A DNA stretch of 64,000 nucleotides from Draconibacterium aestuarii (GCA_026671195.1 JAPOHD010000062.1:1-64000); one strand, 5' to 3'; counted from the first letter of the stretch, positions 15,100 through 24,900 are shown. Made by a program: numbers and translations. The notes: generated by a model not told the origin, from the letters alone.

Positions 15100-16632
15100 T
15101 CATACTACCACAAGACTCATGGCTGCTTTAATCCCATCGGCAGCACTCGAAATAATTCCACCGGCATAGCCACTCCCTTCTCCAATCATGTATAAATTTT
15201 CAAAACCTTCCACCAGTCCGTTTTTTTCACGAATTACCTGGATCGGAGAGGAAGTTTTACTTTCAAAACCCAATAGGTTACCGGTTTCAAAACCACGTAT
15301 TTTTCGATTAAAATCGAGCAATCCGGCTTGCATAGCCAGAACTACCGGTTGGGGTAACAATTCCCAAAGCGGAGCAGGTGTAAGCCCAAGTGGATAACTG
15401 CTGTCGAGTTTGGTAACTTTTGATTTTTGTTTCAGAAAATCGGAGATCGAACAGGCCGGGGCAGAGTAACTATTGGAGAAATTGTAAAAAGCCTCTTCCA
15501 GCTTCTGTAAGTTGTTTAGTGCATCGATTGGCGAAACCGTTTTACCGGCCAGTTCGTCGGGATGGATTCCGGCAACGCAGGCAGCATTTGCAAATTTACC
15601 ATTGCGCTGGTAGTAACTCATTCCGTTTACAATGTTGGTATTTTCATAGGCGGCGGCCGGAACAACCGTTCCGCCCGGGCACATACAAAACGAAAAAACC
15701 TGGTGTTTGCCATCGGCAGGGGAGGTCACCCTGTATTCGGCAGCTTTAACGCCCGGGAGTTTACTATGCCCCCATTGTGCGGAATTAATTATTTCCTGGC
15801 GATGCTCCATCCGGCTGCCAATTGCAAAGTTTTTGGTGCGAAAAGGAATGCCATTTTTAATAAGCATTTTATAGGTTTCGTAAGCCGAATGACCAGTTGC
15901 AATAAACAGTGCATCGGCCTGAATGTTACCCGCAGATGTTCGCACCTCTTTTACTTTGTTGTTGACAATCAGTATATCTTCCAACATCGTTTCAAAAAGA
16001 ATTTCTCCGCCAGTGTTTTCAAATTCAATACGCAAATTCTTGACAATTTTCCGCAAATTGTCGGTTCCCAAATGCGGGTGCGCCATGTACATAATTTCTT
16101 CGGGAGCTCCGGCTTCAACGTAGCTTGACAGGATAAACTGTTTTTCTTTCGAAATCCGTTTGGAACGCGATGTTAGTTTCCCATCCGAAAAAGTTCCGGC
16201 TCCACCTTCGCCAAAAGCATAATTGTTTTTCGGATCAAAAACACCACCTCTTTCAAAGCCTGAAATAGCCTGGCTTCGTTTTTTCACCTCCGAACCGCGT
16301 TCAAGTAAAGTGACCTGAAACCCGGCTTTTTGGAGTGTGAATGCAGCAAAGAAACCGGCGGGACCACTGCCAACCACTACGATTTTTTGATAGCGTTTTT
16401 TGTAAGGGATTTCCAGTTCTTCCTTGTCAAGTTGTTCTCCGTTTTTAATTTCAGGCGAACTGACAGCAACTTTTACCAGCCAATAAATATTCGATTTTTT
16501 ACGGGCGTCAAGACTCTTGTTTTCAATCTGGAAATCAAAGTCCTTTACACGAAGCTCTTTCGAAATCTTACTTTTTAGTTGTTCGTTAGAGTAGTCGGTT
16601 GGTAATTTTAAGGTAATTGTTTTGTATCCCAT
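15100..16632 (-). CDS. FAD-dependent dehydrogenase (COG2509 type)
   Basis: Probable cytoplasmic NAD(P)/FAD-dependent oxidoreductase of 510 aa. Residues 1-~80 form a small N-terminal domain found in this family. The FAD-binding Rossmann motif is VVVGSGPAGFFAAFTLQKAG, near residues 85-104, with LLERG at the end of strand 2. A second glycine-rich block, GEGGAGTFSDGKLTSRSK, follows near residues 143-160. The C-terminal NLYMIGEGSGYAGGIISSAA closes the FAD site. The substrate is unknown. A minus-strand -7 element (TACTTTTG) lies at 16652-16659, just before the ATG. Confidence 0.88.
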   Translation of the reverse strand: MGYKTITLKLPTDYSNEQLKSKISKELRVKDFDFQIENKSLDARKKSNIYWLVKVAVSSPEIKNGEQLDKEELEIPYKKRYQKIVVVGSGPAGFFAAFTLQKAGFQVTLLERGSEVKKRSQAISGFERGGVFDPKNNYAFGEGGAGTFSDGKLTSRSKRISKEKQFILSSYVEAGAPEEIMYMAHPHLGTDNLRKIVKNLRIEFENTGGEILFETMLEDILIVNNKVKEVRTSAGNIQADALFIATGHSAYETYKMLIKNGIPFRTKNFAIGSRMEHRQEIINSAQWGHSKLPGVKAAEYRVTSPADGKHQVFSFCMCPGGTVVPAAAYENTNIVNGMSYYQRNGKFANAACVAGIHPDELAGKTVSPIDALNNLQKLEEAFYNFSNSYSAPACSISDFLKQKSKVTKLDSSYPLGLTPAPLWELLPQPVVLAMQAGLLDFNRKIRGFETGNLLGFESKTSSPIQVIREKNGLVEGFENLYMIGEGSGYAGGIISSAADGIKAAMSLVVV

Positions 16633-16945
16633 TTAATAAAGAATTTCGGTTCAAAAGTACTGATTTGAAGCGTCATTTGGAAGGAGCAAATCAAAAACAC
16701 TGAATAAAACTGTAACGAATTCTGTATTACGACGTCCCATGTACAGAAAGCAATGAAGCCTTATTGTCAGGAAAACAAAAAAAAGCAGTAAAACTATTTT
16801 TCACATGTTAAAAGCAGTCGTTTATCGAAAAAATAGGAAAGGTAAACCAGATTTTATACAATTTTAACAAGCCAACCTGATAGAATCGGGTAAAAAACAA
16901 AAACAAAAAACAAAGAAGCCTTTGCTTCAGAAAACAGTTCAAGCC
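16633..16945. other. Divergent intergenic region
   Basis: This region separates the minus-strand FAD dehydrogenase from the plus-strand efflux operon. It holds the minus -7 element at 16652-16659 (plus-strand CAAAAGTA). No plus-strand consensus promoter or repeat is clear. Confidence 0.45.
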
Positions 16946-17671
16946 ATGATTAGTCTAAACAATTTACACAAATCTTATGTAACGGGTAGTAACTCGCTTC
17001 ACGTATTAAAAGGAATCGACCTTGAAATACAAAAAGGCGAATTCGTTTCGATTATGGGGTCGTCGGGTTCCGGCAAATCAACTTTACTTAACATTCTTGG
17101 TATTTTAGATAATTACGACCAGGGTTCGTATTATTTAAATGGAGCGTTGGTAAAAGATATGTCGGAAAAAAAAGCGGCCAAACTCAGAAACGAGTTGGTG
17201 GGTTTTGTTTTTCAGTCGTTCAATCTGATTTCGTTTAAAAACGCCATGGAGAATGTAGCACTTCCGCTATATTACCAGGGAGTACCACGTAAAAAACGAA
17301 ATAAAATTGCCTTGGAATACCTCGAGAAAGTAGGTCTTTTGGAATGGGCAACACATCTTCCGAACGAATTATCGGGCGGGCAGAAACAAAGAGTGGCCAT
17401 TGCACGATCGTTGATTTCGCAGCCAAAAATCATTTTTGCTGACGAACCAACAGGAGCACTCGACACTTCAACATCGTACGAAGTAATGGATATGCTGAAA
17501 GAAATTAACGCCGACGGAATTACAGTTATTCTGGTAACGCACGAGCACGACATTGCTGCCATGACACAGAAAATTGTTCATTTAAAAGACGGCGGTATCG
17601 ACCAGGTAATTGTAAACGGCGACTTAAAACACTTTCAACGCCAATATGCCAAAGAGCTGGAAACGGCTTAA
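16946..17671 (+). CDS. MacB-type ABC transporter ATP-binding protein
   Basis: ATPase of a tripartite efflux system, 241 aa from the ATG at 16946 (MISLNNLHKSYV). The upstream ATG at 16922 adds eight poorly conserved residues. Walker A is GSSGSGKSTLL, the Q-loop FVFQSFNLIS, the signature LSGGQKQR, Walker B IIFADEPTGALD and the H-loop VTHEHD. This is the LolD/MacB-type subclass. It is the first gene of an operon with two separate permeases, an HlyD-type adaptor and a TolC-type channel. Confidence 0.93.
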   Translation: MISLNNLHKSYVTGSNSLHVLKGIDLEIQKGEFVSIMGSSGSGKSTLLNILGILDNYDQGSYYLNGALVKDMSEKKAAKLRNELVGFVFQSFNLISFKNAMENVALPLYYQGVPRKKRNKIALEYLEKVGLLEWATHLPNELSGGQKQRVAIARSLISQPKIIFADEPTGALDTSTSYEVMDMLKEINADGITVILVTHEHDIAAMTQKIVHLKDGGIDQVIVNGDLKHFQRQYAKELETA

Positions 17672-17749
17672 GAAAGTATTCAATAAAAGTCTCAGTGTTC
17701 AGTATTTTCTACTTTGAACATTAAACTCTAAACTTAAAACTAAAGTGTC

Positions 17750-19012
17750 ATGTTCGATATCGATAAATGGCAGGAGATCCTTGCCACCATCAAAAAAAAT
17801 AAAATGCGGACTTTCCTTACCGGATTCAGCGTTGCCTGGGGGATTTTTATGCTAATGATTCTGTTGGGAGCCGGCAACGGACTTAGTAATGGCGTTTCTG
17901 AAAACTTTATGCGCAACGCCATTAATGCCATGTGGTTGTGGAGTGGCCGCACAAGTATTCCTTACCAGGGAATGACAGAAAACCGCGAAATCCGATTTAC
18001 CAATGCTGACTATGACCTTTTAAAAGATCTGGAAGGGATCGAACACACTTCGGGGCGCTATTACATTGGAGGAAACGTTTTTTCTTACGGTAGCGAATAC
18101 GGAGAGTATACTGCGGTAACTTGTCACCCCGATTTAAAAGAAGTGGAATCGATTGAAATTGTAGAAGGACGTTTTGTTAACCAGGTTGATATTAAAGAAA
18201 CCCGAAAAACAGTGGTTCTGGGAAAAGACATCTACGATGCTCTTTTTAACGGGAAAGATGCCATTGGGGAATACATCCGTGTAAATAATATTCCATTTAA
18301 AGTTGTTGGCATTTGCCGCGAAGGTGGAGGTACGCGTCACCGAAATGCCTATATTCCTGTAACTACCGGACAGAAGGTTTTTAACGGCTCTAACCGCTTG
18401 CACAATTTTGCATTAACCATTAATGCCGAAACCCTGGAAGAAAGTCAGGCAATTGAAAAACGCGTTCGCGAAACATTGGCCCGGAAGCATAAATTCGATT
18501 CAACCGACGAATCGGCAATGGGATCGTACAATAAACTGGAGGATGTGATTCAAACCATGAAAATCTTTCAGGCAATCGAGATATTTATCTGGATTATTGG
18601 TATTGGAACTTTAATTGCCGGGATTGTTGGAGTGAGCAATATTATGCTGATTGTAGTGAAAGAACGCACCAAAGAAATTGGAATCAGAAAAGCAATAGGA
18701 GCCAGCCCCGGTTCGGTTATTGGTTTAGTTCTGTTAGAATCGGTATTAATTACAACCATTGCCGGATACATTGGGCTGGTGCTGGGGACCGGGTTAATGG
18801 AAGGCCTTAATTTTATTGTTGAAAAACAGTTTGAAGCTTCGGCTGCAACCAATGGAGGAAATGGGGAAACCATATTCAGAAATCCTACAGTGGATTTAAA
18901 TGTAGCAATGATGGCAACTGCATTACTAATTTTTGCCGGTGCAGTGGCAGGTTATATTCCAGCCAAAAGGGCGGCACGTATTAAACCTATTGAGGCTTTG
19001 CGCGATGAATAG
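17750..19012 (+). CDS. MacB/FtsX-type ABC permease, copy 1
   Basis: Permease of 420 aa in the MacB topology. Helix 1 is near residues 20-45 (TFLTGFSVAWGIFMLMILLG). A large periplasmic MacB_PCD domain covers about residues 50-270, and three C-terminal helices lie at about 280-305, 325-355 and 385-405. The FtsX signature IVGVSNIMLIVVKERTKEIG is near residues 293-312 and the end is PAKRAARIKPIEALRDE. It is paralogous to the next gene. The two probably form a heterodimer with one ATPase, because the operon has only one ATP-binding gene. Confidence 0.92.
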   Translation: MFDIDKWQEILATIKKNKMRTFLTGFSVAWGIFMLMILLGAGNGLSNGVSENFMRNAINAMWLWSGRTSIPYQGMTENREIRFTNADYDLLKDLEGIEHTSGRYYIGGNVFSYGSEYGEYTAVTCHPDLKEVESIEIVEGRFVNQVDIKETRKTVVLGKDIYDALFNGKDAIGEYIRVNNIPFKVVGICREGGGTRHRNAYIPVTTGQKVFNGSNRLHNFALTINAETLEESQAIEKRVRETLARKHKFDSTDESAMGSYNKLEDVIQTMKIFQAIEIFIWIIGIGTLIAGIVGVSNIMLIVVKERTKEIGIRKAIGASPGSVIGLVLLESVLITTIAGYIGLVLGTGLMEGLNFIVEKQFEASAATNGGNGETIFRNPTVDLNVAMMATALLIFAGAVAGYIPAKRAARIKPIEALRDE

Positions 19013-19092
19013 TGCTATTGCACAGAGACAAGGTATATTTTGAGTGAAGAACAAGAACACTCTGAACTTTAAACATTAAACTCGAAACGATC

Positions 19093-20364
19093 ATGTTCGA
19101 TTTAGATCTTTGGAAAGAAATATTAAGTGCCTTAAAGAAAAACCGCATGCGGAGTTTTATGACTGCCTTTGGGGTTTTCTGGGGGATTTTTATGTTGATA
19201 ATTATGTCGGGAGCTGGCCGGGCACTTGAAAATGGTGTTATGGACGGTATCAGGGCTTTTGCGTCAAATTCTGCCTTTTTCTGGACAGAAAGAACCAGCA
19301 AACCCTACAAAGGTTTTCAGCGCGGAAGACGCTGGAATTATAAAAATACAGATATAGAATACATAAAAGCCAATATTAGTGATATTGAATACCTTTCGCC
19401 CCGTTTGTTCGGCCCACGTAACTATTCAGGCGATAACACCGTGCGGGGCAAAAAAACAGGAGCTTTTAACATCTATGGCGATTATCCTGAATTTTTCAAA
19501 ATTGATCCGTGGACACCACTTCAGGGCAGGTTAATTAATCAGATCGACATTCTCCACAGCCGTAAAGTACTCAACATTGGCGAGCGAGTGGTTGAAGTAA
19601 TGTTTGACAAAGGTGAGGATCCAATAGGTCAGTACCTGAAAATAAATGGAGTTTACTTTCAGGTGGTTGGAGTTGTAAAGGGCGAAACCCGCGTTAACAT
19701 TGGGGGTGGACGAAAGAACGAAACCATTATTATGCCTTTTACAACCATGCAAAAAACCTTTAATATGGGCGACGATGTACATTTCTTTTCGGTTACCTCG
19801 CAGCCCGGAATTCCGGTAAGTAAGGTTGAGGCCCGATTAAAAGAGCTGTTAAAAGAAAGGCACAGTATTTCTCCTGACGACCAGCAGGCAGTTGGCTCAT
19901 TTAATATCGAGGTGGAATGGAAAAAATACATGGGATTATTTATCGGGATACAGGTTTTAACCTGGATTGTGGGAATCGGAACATTACTGGCAGGTGTAAT
20001 TGGAGTTAGCAACATCATGTTGGTGATTATTAAAGAACGTACCCAGGAAATAGGAATTCAACGGGCACTTGGAGCAACACCTGGTAAAGTTATTCTGCAC
20101 ATTGTAGCGGAAAGCGTATTTCTAACTGTTATGGCTGGTTATATTGGTCTTGCGCTGGGAGTGGGATTGCTTGAATTATTGAATATGATTTTAGAAATGA
20201 ATGCCGGAAGCGGTGATGATATTTTCTTCCGTCATCCTGAAGTAAGCTTTCGAATGGCAGTGGGGGCATTAACGGTGTTGGTGGTATCCGGAATATTTGC
20301 CGGACTTATTCCTGCCAAACGGGCAGTGAGTATTAAACCTATTGATGCGCTCCGCGATGAATGA
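19093..20364 (+). CDS. MacB/FtsX-type ABC permease, copy 2
   Basis: Permease of 423 aa, paralogous to the preceding one along its length. The start MFDLDLWKEILSALKKNRMR mirrors MFDIDKWQEILATIKKNKMR, and the FtsX block reads VIGVSNIMLVIIKERTQEIG. The C-terminus, PAKRAVSIKPIDALRDE, is nearly the same. The periplasmic domain has diverged more than the membrane parts, which suggests specialisation after duplication. Even the short AT-rich leaders before the two genes look alike (17690-17749 and 19020-19092). Confidence 0.92.
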   Translation: MFDLDLWKEILSALKKNRMRSFMTAFGVFWGIFMLIIMSGAGRALENGVMDGIRAFASNSAFFWTERTSKPYKGFQRGRRWNYKNTDIEYIKANISDIEYLSPRLFGPRNYSGDNTVRGKKTGAFNIYGDYPEFFKIDPWTPLQGRLINQIDILHSRKVLNIGERVVEVMFDKGEDPIGQYLKINGVYFQVVGVVKGETRVNIGGGRKNETIIMPFTTMQKTFNMGDDVHFFSVTSQPGIPVSKVEARLKELLKERHSISPDDQQAVGSFNIEVEWKKYMGLFIGIQVLTWIVGIGTLLAGVIGVSNIMLVIIKERTQEIGIQRALGATPGKVILHIVAESVFLTVMAGYIGLALGVGLLELLNMILEMNAGSGDDIFFRHPEVSFRMAVGALTVLVVSGIFAGLIPAKRAVSIKPIDALRDE

Positions 20365-20399
20365 ACTTAATCAGTTTAAGAATTAGGGAGTAACAATCG

Positions 20400-20467
20400 C
20401 CCTCTATCTTCACAGCGTTCCGATTATCCTCCAACGGGGGCAGGAGCCAGAAGAAGCGACAGGGGGC
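20400..20467. repeat. Dispersed repeat, copy B
   Basis: Second copy of the element at 3030-3100. It shares CTTCAC, CGTTCCGATT, the CCAACGGGGG palindrome half and AAGAAGCGACAGG in the same order and spacing, with a small deletion in the middle. It sits inside the efflux operon between permease copy 2 and the adaptor gene. Confidence 0.75.
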
Positions 20468-20511
20468 AGAAATGAGAAAGTATAAACAAAAAACAATAAA
20501 GTACTTAAGTC

Positions 20512-21642
20512 ATGAAAAAAGTAGTTCGAATTTTAGGAGTAATAATTTTAGTTGGAGCATTCGGAGGAACCTTGTTCTTTCTGTACAACAAATCGAAAAA
20601 GAAGGAAGACGTATTTGAAAACAAAAATCCGTTTTATAGCGATGTGGTAATGAAAACCGTGGCTACCGGATCGGTTGTGCCACGTTTCGAAATCGAAATT
20701 AAACCTCAGGTATCAGGAATCATCGATGAATTATATTTGCAGCCGGGCGACCGTGTTACCAAAGGGCAGATTGTTGCAAAAATCAAGATCATACCTGATA
20801 TGGTGACTTTAAATTCAGCCGAAACGCGTATGAACCGGGCAAAAATTAATTTTGAAGATGCTCAGATTGATTACGACCGTCAGCAAAAGTTATTCGATAA
20901 AAATGTAGTTTCGTACGAAGAGTTTAAAGCATCTAAAGTTGCCTACGACTCGGCCAAGGAAGAATTAACTGCTGCGGAGAATAACCTTGAATTAATTAAA
21001 AACGGTGTAACAAAAAAGGCAGAAAGTGCTACTAATACATTGGTTCGTTCTACAATTGATGGAATGGTACTTGATGTGCCCGTTGAAGAAGGAAATTCGG
21101 TAATTCAGGCAAATACGTTTAACGACGGGACAACTATTGCTTCGGTTGCCAATATGCAGGACATGATTTTTCAGGGAAATGTAGATGAAACCGAAGTTGG
21201 AAAAATTAAGGAAGGAATGCCTATTGAGTTGGAAATTGGGGCAATCGACAAACAAAAATTTGCTGCAGTTTTGGAATATATTTCACCAAAAGGTGTGGAA
21301 GATAACGGTGCAATCCAGTTTGAAATAAAAGCCAATGTACAGCTTACTGAGGACCAGTTTATCAGGGCAGGTTACAGTGCCAATGCAAATATTGTGCTGG
21401 AGAAAAAAGACAGTGTATTGGTAATTCCTGAGGGTTTACTGAAGTTTGAGAACGATTCGTCGTTTGTGGAAGTGAATACAGGAAACGATCTTGAACCAAA
21501 TTACGAAAAACGTTTTGTTCAAACCGGTTTGTCGGATGGAATTAATATTGAGATTACTGAAGGATTAAAATTGGATGACAAAGTAAAAGGTGAAAAAATT
21601 GATCCCAAGAAATTAAAAGAGGGCGAAGGAAATAAAGGATAG
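20512..21642 (+). CDS. HlyD/MacA-type periplasmic adaptor
   Basis: Membrane-fusion protein of 376 aa linking the ABC permeases to the outer-membrane channel. Residues 5-24 form an N-terminal membrane anchor. A biotinyl-lipoyl-like half follows (SGIIDELYLQPGDRVTKGQI near residues 65-84), then an alpha-helical hairpin at about residues 98-165. The second lipoyl half has STIDGMVLDVPVEEGNSVI, and a beta-barrel domain follows. The order ATPase, permease, permease, adaptor, TolC is that of a MacAB-TolC-type exporter. The exported compound is unknown. Confidence 0.92.
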   Translation: MKKVVRILGVIILVGAFGGTLFFLYNKSKKKEDVFENKNPFYSDVVMKTVATGSVVPRFEIEIKPQVSGIIDELYLQPGDRVTKGQIVAKIKIIPDMVTLNSAETRMNRAKINFEDAQIDYDRQQKLFDKNVVSYEEFKASKVAYDSAKEELTAAENNLELIKNGVTKKAESATNTLVRSTIDGMVLDVPVEEGNSVIQANTFNDGTTIASVANMQDMIFQGNVDETEVGKIKEGMPIELEIGAIDKQKFAAVLEYISPKGVEDNGAIQFEIKANVQLTEDQFIRAGYSANANIVLEKKDSVLVIPEGLLKFENDSSFVEVNTGNDLEPNYEKRFVQTGLSDGINIEITEGLKLDDKVKGEKIDPKKLKEGEGNKG

Positions 21643-21827
21643 AGTCAGATCGATCAGCAGGAACTTGATCTTTATTTATAGACTTTAATGAGGTATTTTT
21701 AATTAGACAAAGCAAGATTAATGCGAAATAGCCAAAACTGTTTAAGGCAATTTTACCAAAGTATAAATAAAGTTTAGAGAGTTTCTACGCTTTATGTAAA
21801 TTAGTAGCAACAAAAAACAATAGAAAA

Positions 21828-23165
21828 ATGAAGAATCTTTCAGCCTTATTTTTAGGGATATTATTACTGCTTGGTACAACAAGTTTAAAATCTCAGAATG
21901 TTTGGGATCTGCAAAAATGTTTCGATTATGCCATCGAAAATAATATCAGAATAAAACAGCAGGCTTTAAATACAGCGTATAACCAGAATCTGGTAAAGCA
22001 GGCAAAAGACGATAAGCTTCCCAACTTAAATGCCCAGGTTAGCAACGATTATAGTTTCGGACGATCGTTAACGTATGATAATACTTACGACAACATTAAC
22101 TCAACAAGTCTTGCGGGATATTTGGGTACCAATGTGACATTGTTTAACGGGAATACCTTGAATAATACAGTAAAGCAACGGCAACTTGACCTGGAAGCAA
22201 CTTTACACGATTTGCAGAAAACAAAGGACGATATAATGCTGGCCATTGCTGCTGAATACCTTCAGATCCTTTTTGCAGAAGAAGTAATTCTTGTCTCGGA
22301 AGCCAACATCGAGGTTACAAAACAGCAAATTAATCGTACGCAACAGTTGGTGGAAGCCGGAAGTCTGGCAAAAGGAGCTTTGCTTGAGATTGAAGCTCAA
22401 CTCGCTCGCGAAGAACTGCAATTGGTTAACAACCAAAACAGTATTCAGTTGGCCTATTTAAATTTATACCAGTTTTTGGAATTACCGATTGCCGAAAGTT
22501 TTAAGGTTGAAAAACCAAAATTGCCCGACCTAAAGGCAAATTTAACCATGATGAATGCTTTCGATGTCTTTCAAAATGCCATCCATATCCGGCCTGAAAT
22601 AAAGGCCGCGCAACTTCGGGTGCAAAGTGCCATGAAACAATTGGAAATTGCAAAAGGTAGTCGCTATCCGAGTCTGGAGTTTGGAGCCAATTATTATAAT
22701 CAGTACAACAATCAGTATAAAGATATAAACGGCGACCGGATTGATTTTGGTGATCAGTTAAAAAACAACAGGCGCTCAAGTTTAGGACTTACGTTAAACA
22801 TCCCAATATTTAACCGTTTCCAGATTAAAAACAGCATGTCGAATTCTGAGCTGCAAATTACTGATTACAAATACCAGTTGCAAGCAGCACGAAATGTATT
22901 ACGTAAAGATATTGAGTTGGTTTATACCAACGCTTTGGCTGCTTTAAACCGATATATTTCAACCGAAAAAGCTGTCAATTCGATGAAAGAGGCTTTTCGT
23001 TACACCGAAGAAAAATTTAATGTTGGCATGGTGAATTCGGTGGAATACAACCAGAGTAAAAATAATTTAACTGTGGCTCAGTCCGATCTGCTACAGGCTA
23101 AATATGAATACATTTTCCGTGCTAAAATACTTGATTTCTATAATGGTGTTCCTATCACCTTGTAG
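21828..23165 (+). CDS. TolC-family outer-membrane efflux protein
   Basis: Outer-membrane channel of 445 aa. Residues 1-22 are a Sec signal peptide (MKNLSALFLGILLLLGTTSL, ending near SQN). Two OEP repeats follow, at about residues 30-215 and 250-435, each rich in long heptad-patterned helices such as DLQKTKDDIMLAIAAEYLQI. The second repeat has the usual NLPI-type turn as LGLTLNIPIFNRFQIKNS. It ends the efflux operon and is followed by a strong terminator. Confidence 0.92.
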   Translation: MKNLSALFLGILLLLGTTSLKSQNVWDLQKCFDYAIENNIRIKQQALNTAYNQNLVKQAKDDKLPNLNAQVSNDYSFGRSLTYDNTYDNINSTSLAGYLGTNVTLFNGNTLNNTVKQRQLDLEATLHDLQKTKDDIMLAIAAEYLQILFAEEVILVSEANIEVTKQQINRTQQLVEAGSLAKGALLEIEAQLAREELQLVNNQNSIQLAYLNLYQFLELPIAESFKVEKPKLPDLKANLTMMNAFDVFQNAIHIRPEIKAAQLRVQSAMKQLEIAKGSRYPSLEFGANYYNQYNNQYKDINGDRIDFGDQLKNNRRSSLGLTLNIPIFNRFQIKNSMSNSELQITDYKYQLQAARNVLRKDIELVYTNALAALNRYISTEKAVNSMKEAFRYTEEKFNVGMVNSVEYNQSKNNLTVAQSDLLQAKYEYIFRAKILDFYNGVPITL

Positions 23166-23195
23166 TTAAATCAATGCTTGAACATTGTTTTTTGT

Positions 23196-23225
23196 GCCCG
23201 CACAGTTGCTCTGTGCGGGCTTTTT
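23196..23225 (+). terminator. Terminator of the efflux operon
   Basis: A perfect 10-bp stem (GCCCGCACAG, CTGTGCGGGC) with a 5-base loop is followed by TTTTT. Confidence 0.9.
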
Positions 23226-23297
23226 ATTGGAAATTAAGGCATTTGTAAATAAAGGGCTAATTAATTTGAATTGGATTTCACCCTAATTTGAACGAAA

Positions 23298-23332
23298 TTT
23301 GGCTTCTCAGCTTCTTCGAATTTGTACATTTG
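23298..23332 (+). promoter_or_regulatory. Sulfatase promoter
   Basis: TTTG at 23298-23301 and TACATTTG at 23325-23332, with a 23-base spacer. The upstream ATG at 23322 lies inside the -7 element, which supports the start at 23394. Confidence 0.55.
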
Positions 23333-23393
23333 CGATACATTTTTGCATTTTATAACGTGTTTTCAATACGAAAAGAACCTGACATTTAATCCA

Positions 23394-24779
23394 ATGAAAA
23401 ATAAACTAACTATTCTCTTGTGTCTCTTCTGTTTGGCAGGCAATGTGCTGGTGGCCCAAAATTCAAAACCCAATTTTATCATTATTCTTGCAGACGATCT
23501 GGGATTTGCTGATTTAAGTTTGAACGGCAGTAAACAAATTGCGACGCCACACATCGACAAATTGGCCGAAGGCGGTATTAACTTTACTAATGGCTACGTT
23601 TCCGGACCAGTTTGCAGCCCGTCGCGTGCCGGATTGTTAACCGGCAGAAATCAGGTGACTTTTGGGCACGACAATAATCTGAGTGGAGTGCAACCCGGAT
23701 TTGATATCAGATACAACGGTCTTCCGTTAACCGAAACTACTATTGCAACCTGTTTAAAAAAGCTGGGGTATGTTACCGGTTTAATCGGGAAATGGCACCT
23801 TGGAGAAGCGCATAAATTTCATCCCTTACAACGTGGCTTCGACGAAATGTGGGGCTACACAGGCGGCGGCCACGATTATTTTACTTCAGAACCGGATGGG
23901 AAGGGATATAAATGTCCGATTGAATGTAATTATAAAACACCACAATCCATAACTTATATTACCGATGATAAAGGCGACGAATGTGTCGATTTTATCAAAC
24001 GTCATAAAAACGAACCGTTTTTCTTGTTTGCTTCGTTTAATGCGCCACATGCCCCAATGCAGGCCACAGAAGCCGATTTACAGCTTTTCAAACATGTAAA
24101 AGATGAAAAGCGTCGGAAATATTGTGCGATGGTTCATCGTCTGGATGTTAATGTTGGCAGAATAATGGATGCATTGGGCAGGGAAGGACTTGCGGAAAAT
24201 ACCCTGGTGGTTTTCCTTAGTGATAATGGAGGACCATGCGACAGCAATGCCTCAATAAATGCACCGTTTAACGGACAAAAGGGAATTTTACTGGAAGGTG
24301 GTATTCATGTTCCTTTCATTATGGCGTGGAAAGGGAAACTGAAGGCCGGTACAACCTATGAAAATCCGGTTATTTCTCTTGATTTTGCTGCTACATTTTT
24401 TGAGTTGGCCGGCGGAGAAGTTACCGGAGAAGTTAAATTCGACGGAGTTAATCTGATGCCTTATTTATTGGGTGCAAGTTCAGGCCACCCGCACGAATCA
24501 TTTAATTGGAGATTTACAATCAGTGCTGCAATCCGCGAAGGAAACTGGAAACTGGTGCGTTTACCTGATCGTTTGCCTTTGCTTTTCGACCTTTCGAAAG
24601 ATATTTCGGAGCAAAACAACGTGGCACTACAAAATCTGGAAGTAACGGAGTCGTTGCTCAAAAAGTTGGGAGAATGGGATGTAATGCAACCACACCCTGT
24701 ATTTTTGGAAGGTGCGGTTTGGAAAGCACGTCAATTAAAACTGTACGATAATAAGTATACTTTAATCCAGCCCGATTAG
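23394..24779 (+). CDS. Secreted type I sulfatase
   Basis: Probable periplasmic sulfatase of 461 aa from the ATG at 23394. Residues 1-22 (MKNKLTILLCLFCLAGNVLV, then AQ) form a signal peptide. NFIIILADDLGFADLS provides the metal-binding aspartates. CSPSRAGLLTGRN carries the formylglycine Cys and the C-x-P-S-R motif. GLIGKWHLGE and a C-terminal FLSDNGGP block complete the active site. The Cys-type motif needs an anaerobic or FGE-type maturase, and none is in the window. The substrate may be a sulfated polysaccharide, but no glycoside hydrolase or SusCD pair is nearby. Confidence 0.92.
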   Translation: MKNKLTILLCLFCLAGNVLVAQNSKPNFIIILADDLGFADLSLNGSKQIATPHIDKLAEGGINFTNGYVSGPVCSPSRAGLLTGRNQVTFGHDNNLSGVQPGFDIRYNGLPLTETTIATCLKKLGYVTGLIGKWHLGEAHKFHPLQRGFDEMWGYTGGGHDYFTSEPDGKGYKCPIECNYKTPQSITYITDDKGDECVDFIKRHKNEPFFLFASFNAPHAPMQATEADLQLFKHVKDEKRRKYCAMVHRLDVNVGRIMDALGREGLAENTLVVFLSDNGGPCDSNASINAPFNGQKGILLEGGIHVPFIMAWKGKLKAGTTYENPVISLDFAATFFELAGGEVTGEVKFDGVNLMPYLLGASSGHPHESFNWRFTISAAIREGNWKLVRLPDRLPLLFDLSKDISEQNNVALQNLEVTESLLKKLGEWDVMQPHPVFLEGAVWKARQLKLYDNKYTLIQPD

Positions 24780-24828
24780 ATAAAATTTAAATCGAACTCA
24801 GGTTATTACTTAAAACCTTAACTTCACA

Positions 24829-24857
24829 TTGTGGTTTTCACAATTTAAATATCTTTG
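24829..24857 (+). promoter_or_regulatory. Promoter of the DUF5916 gene
   Basis: TTG at 24829-24831 and TATCTTTG at 24850-24857, with an 18-base spacer, match the Bacteroidota consensus well. The ATG follows 43 bases later. Confidence 0.65.
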
Positions 24858-24900
24858 TTGTTAACGTACTGTAACCTAATTCAACTAAAACGTTTTCTTT

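Noticed and set aside
15562..16128. 188-aa ORF antisense to the FAD dehydrogenase
   Set aside because: The opposite strand encodes a clear FAD-dependent dehydrogenase over its whole length, so this is a shadow frame.
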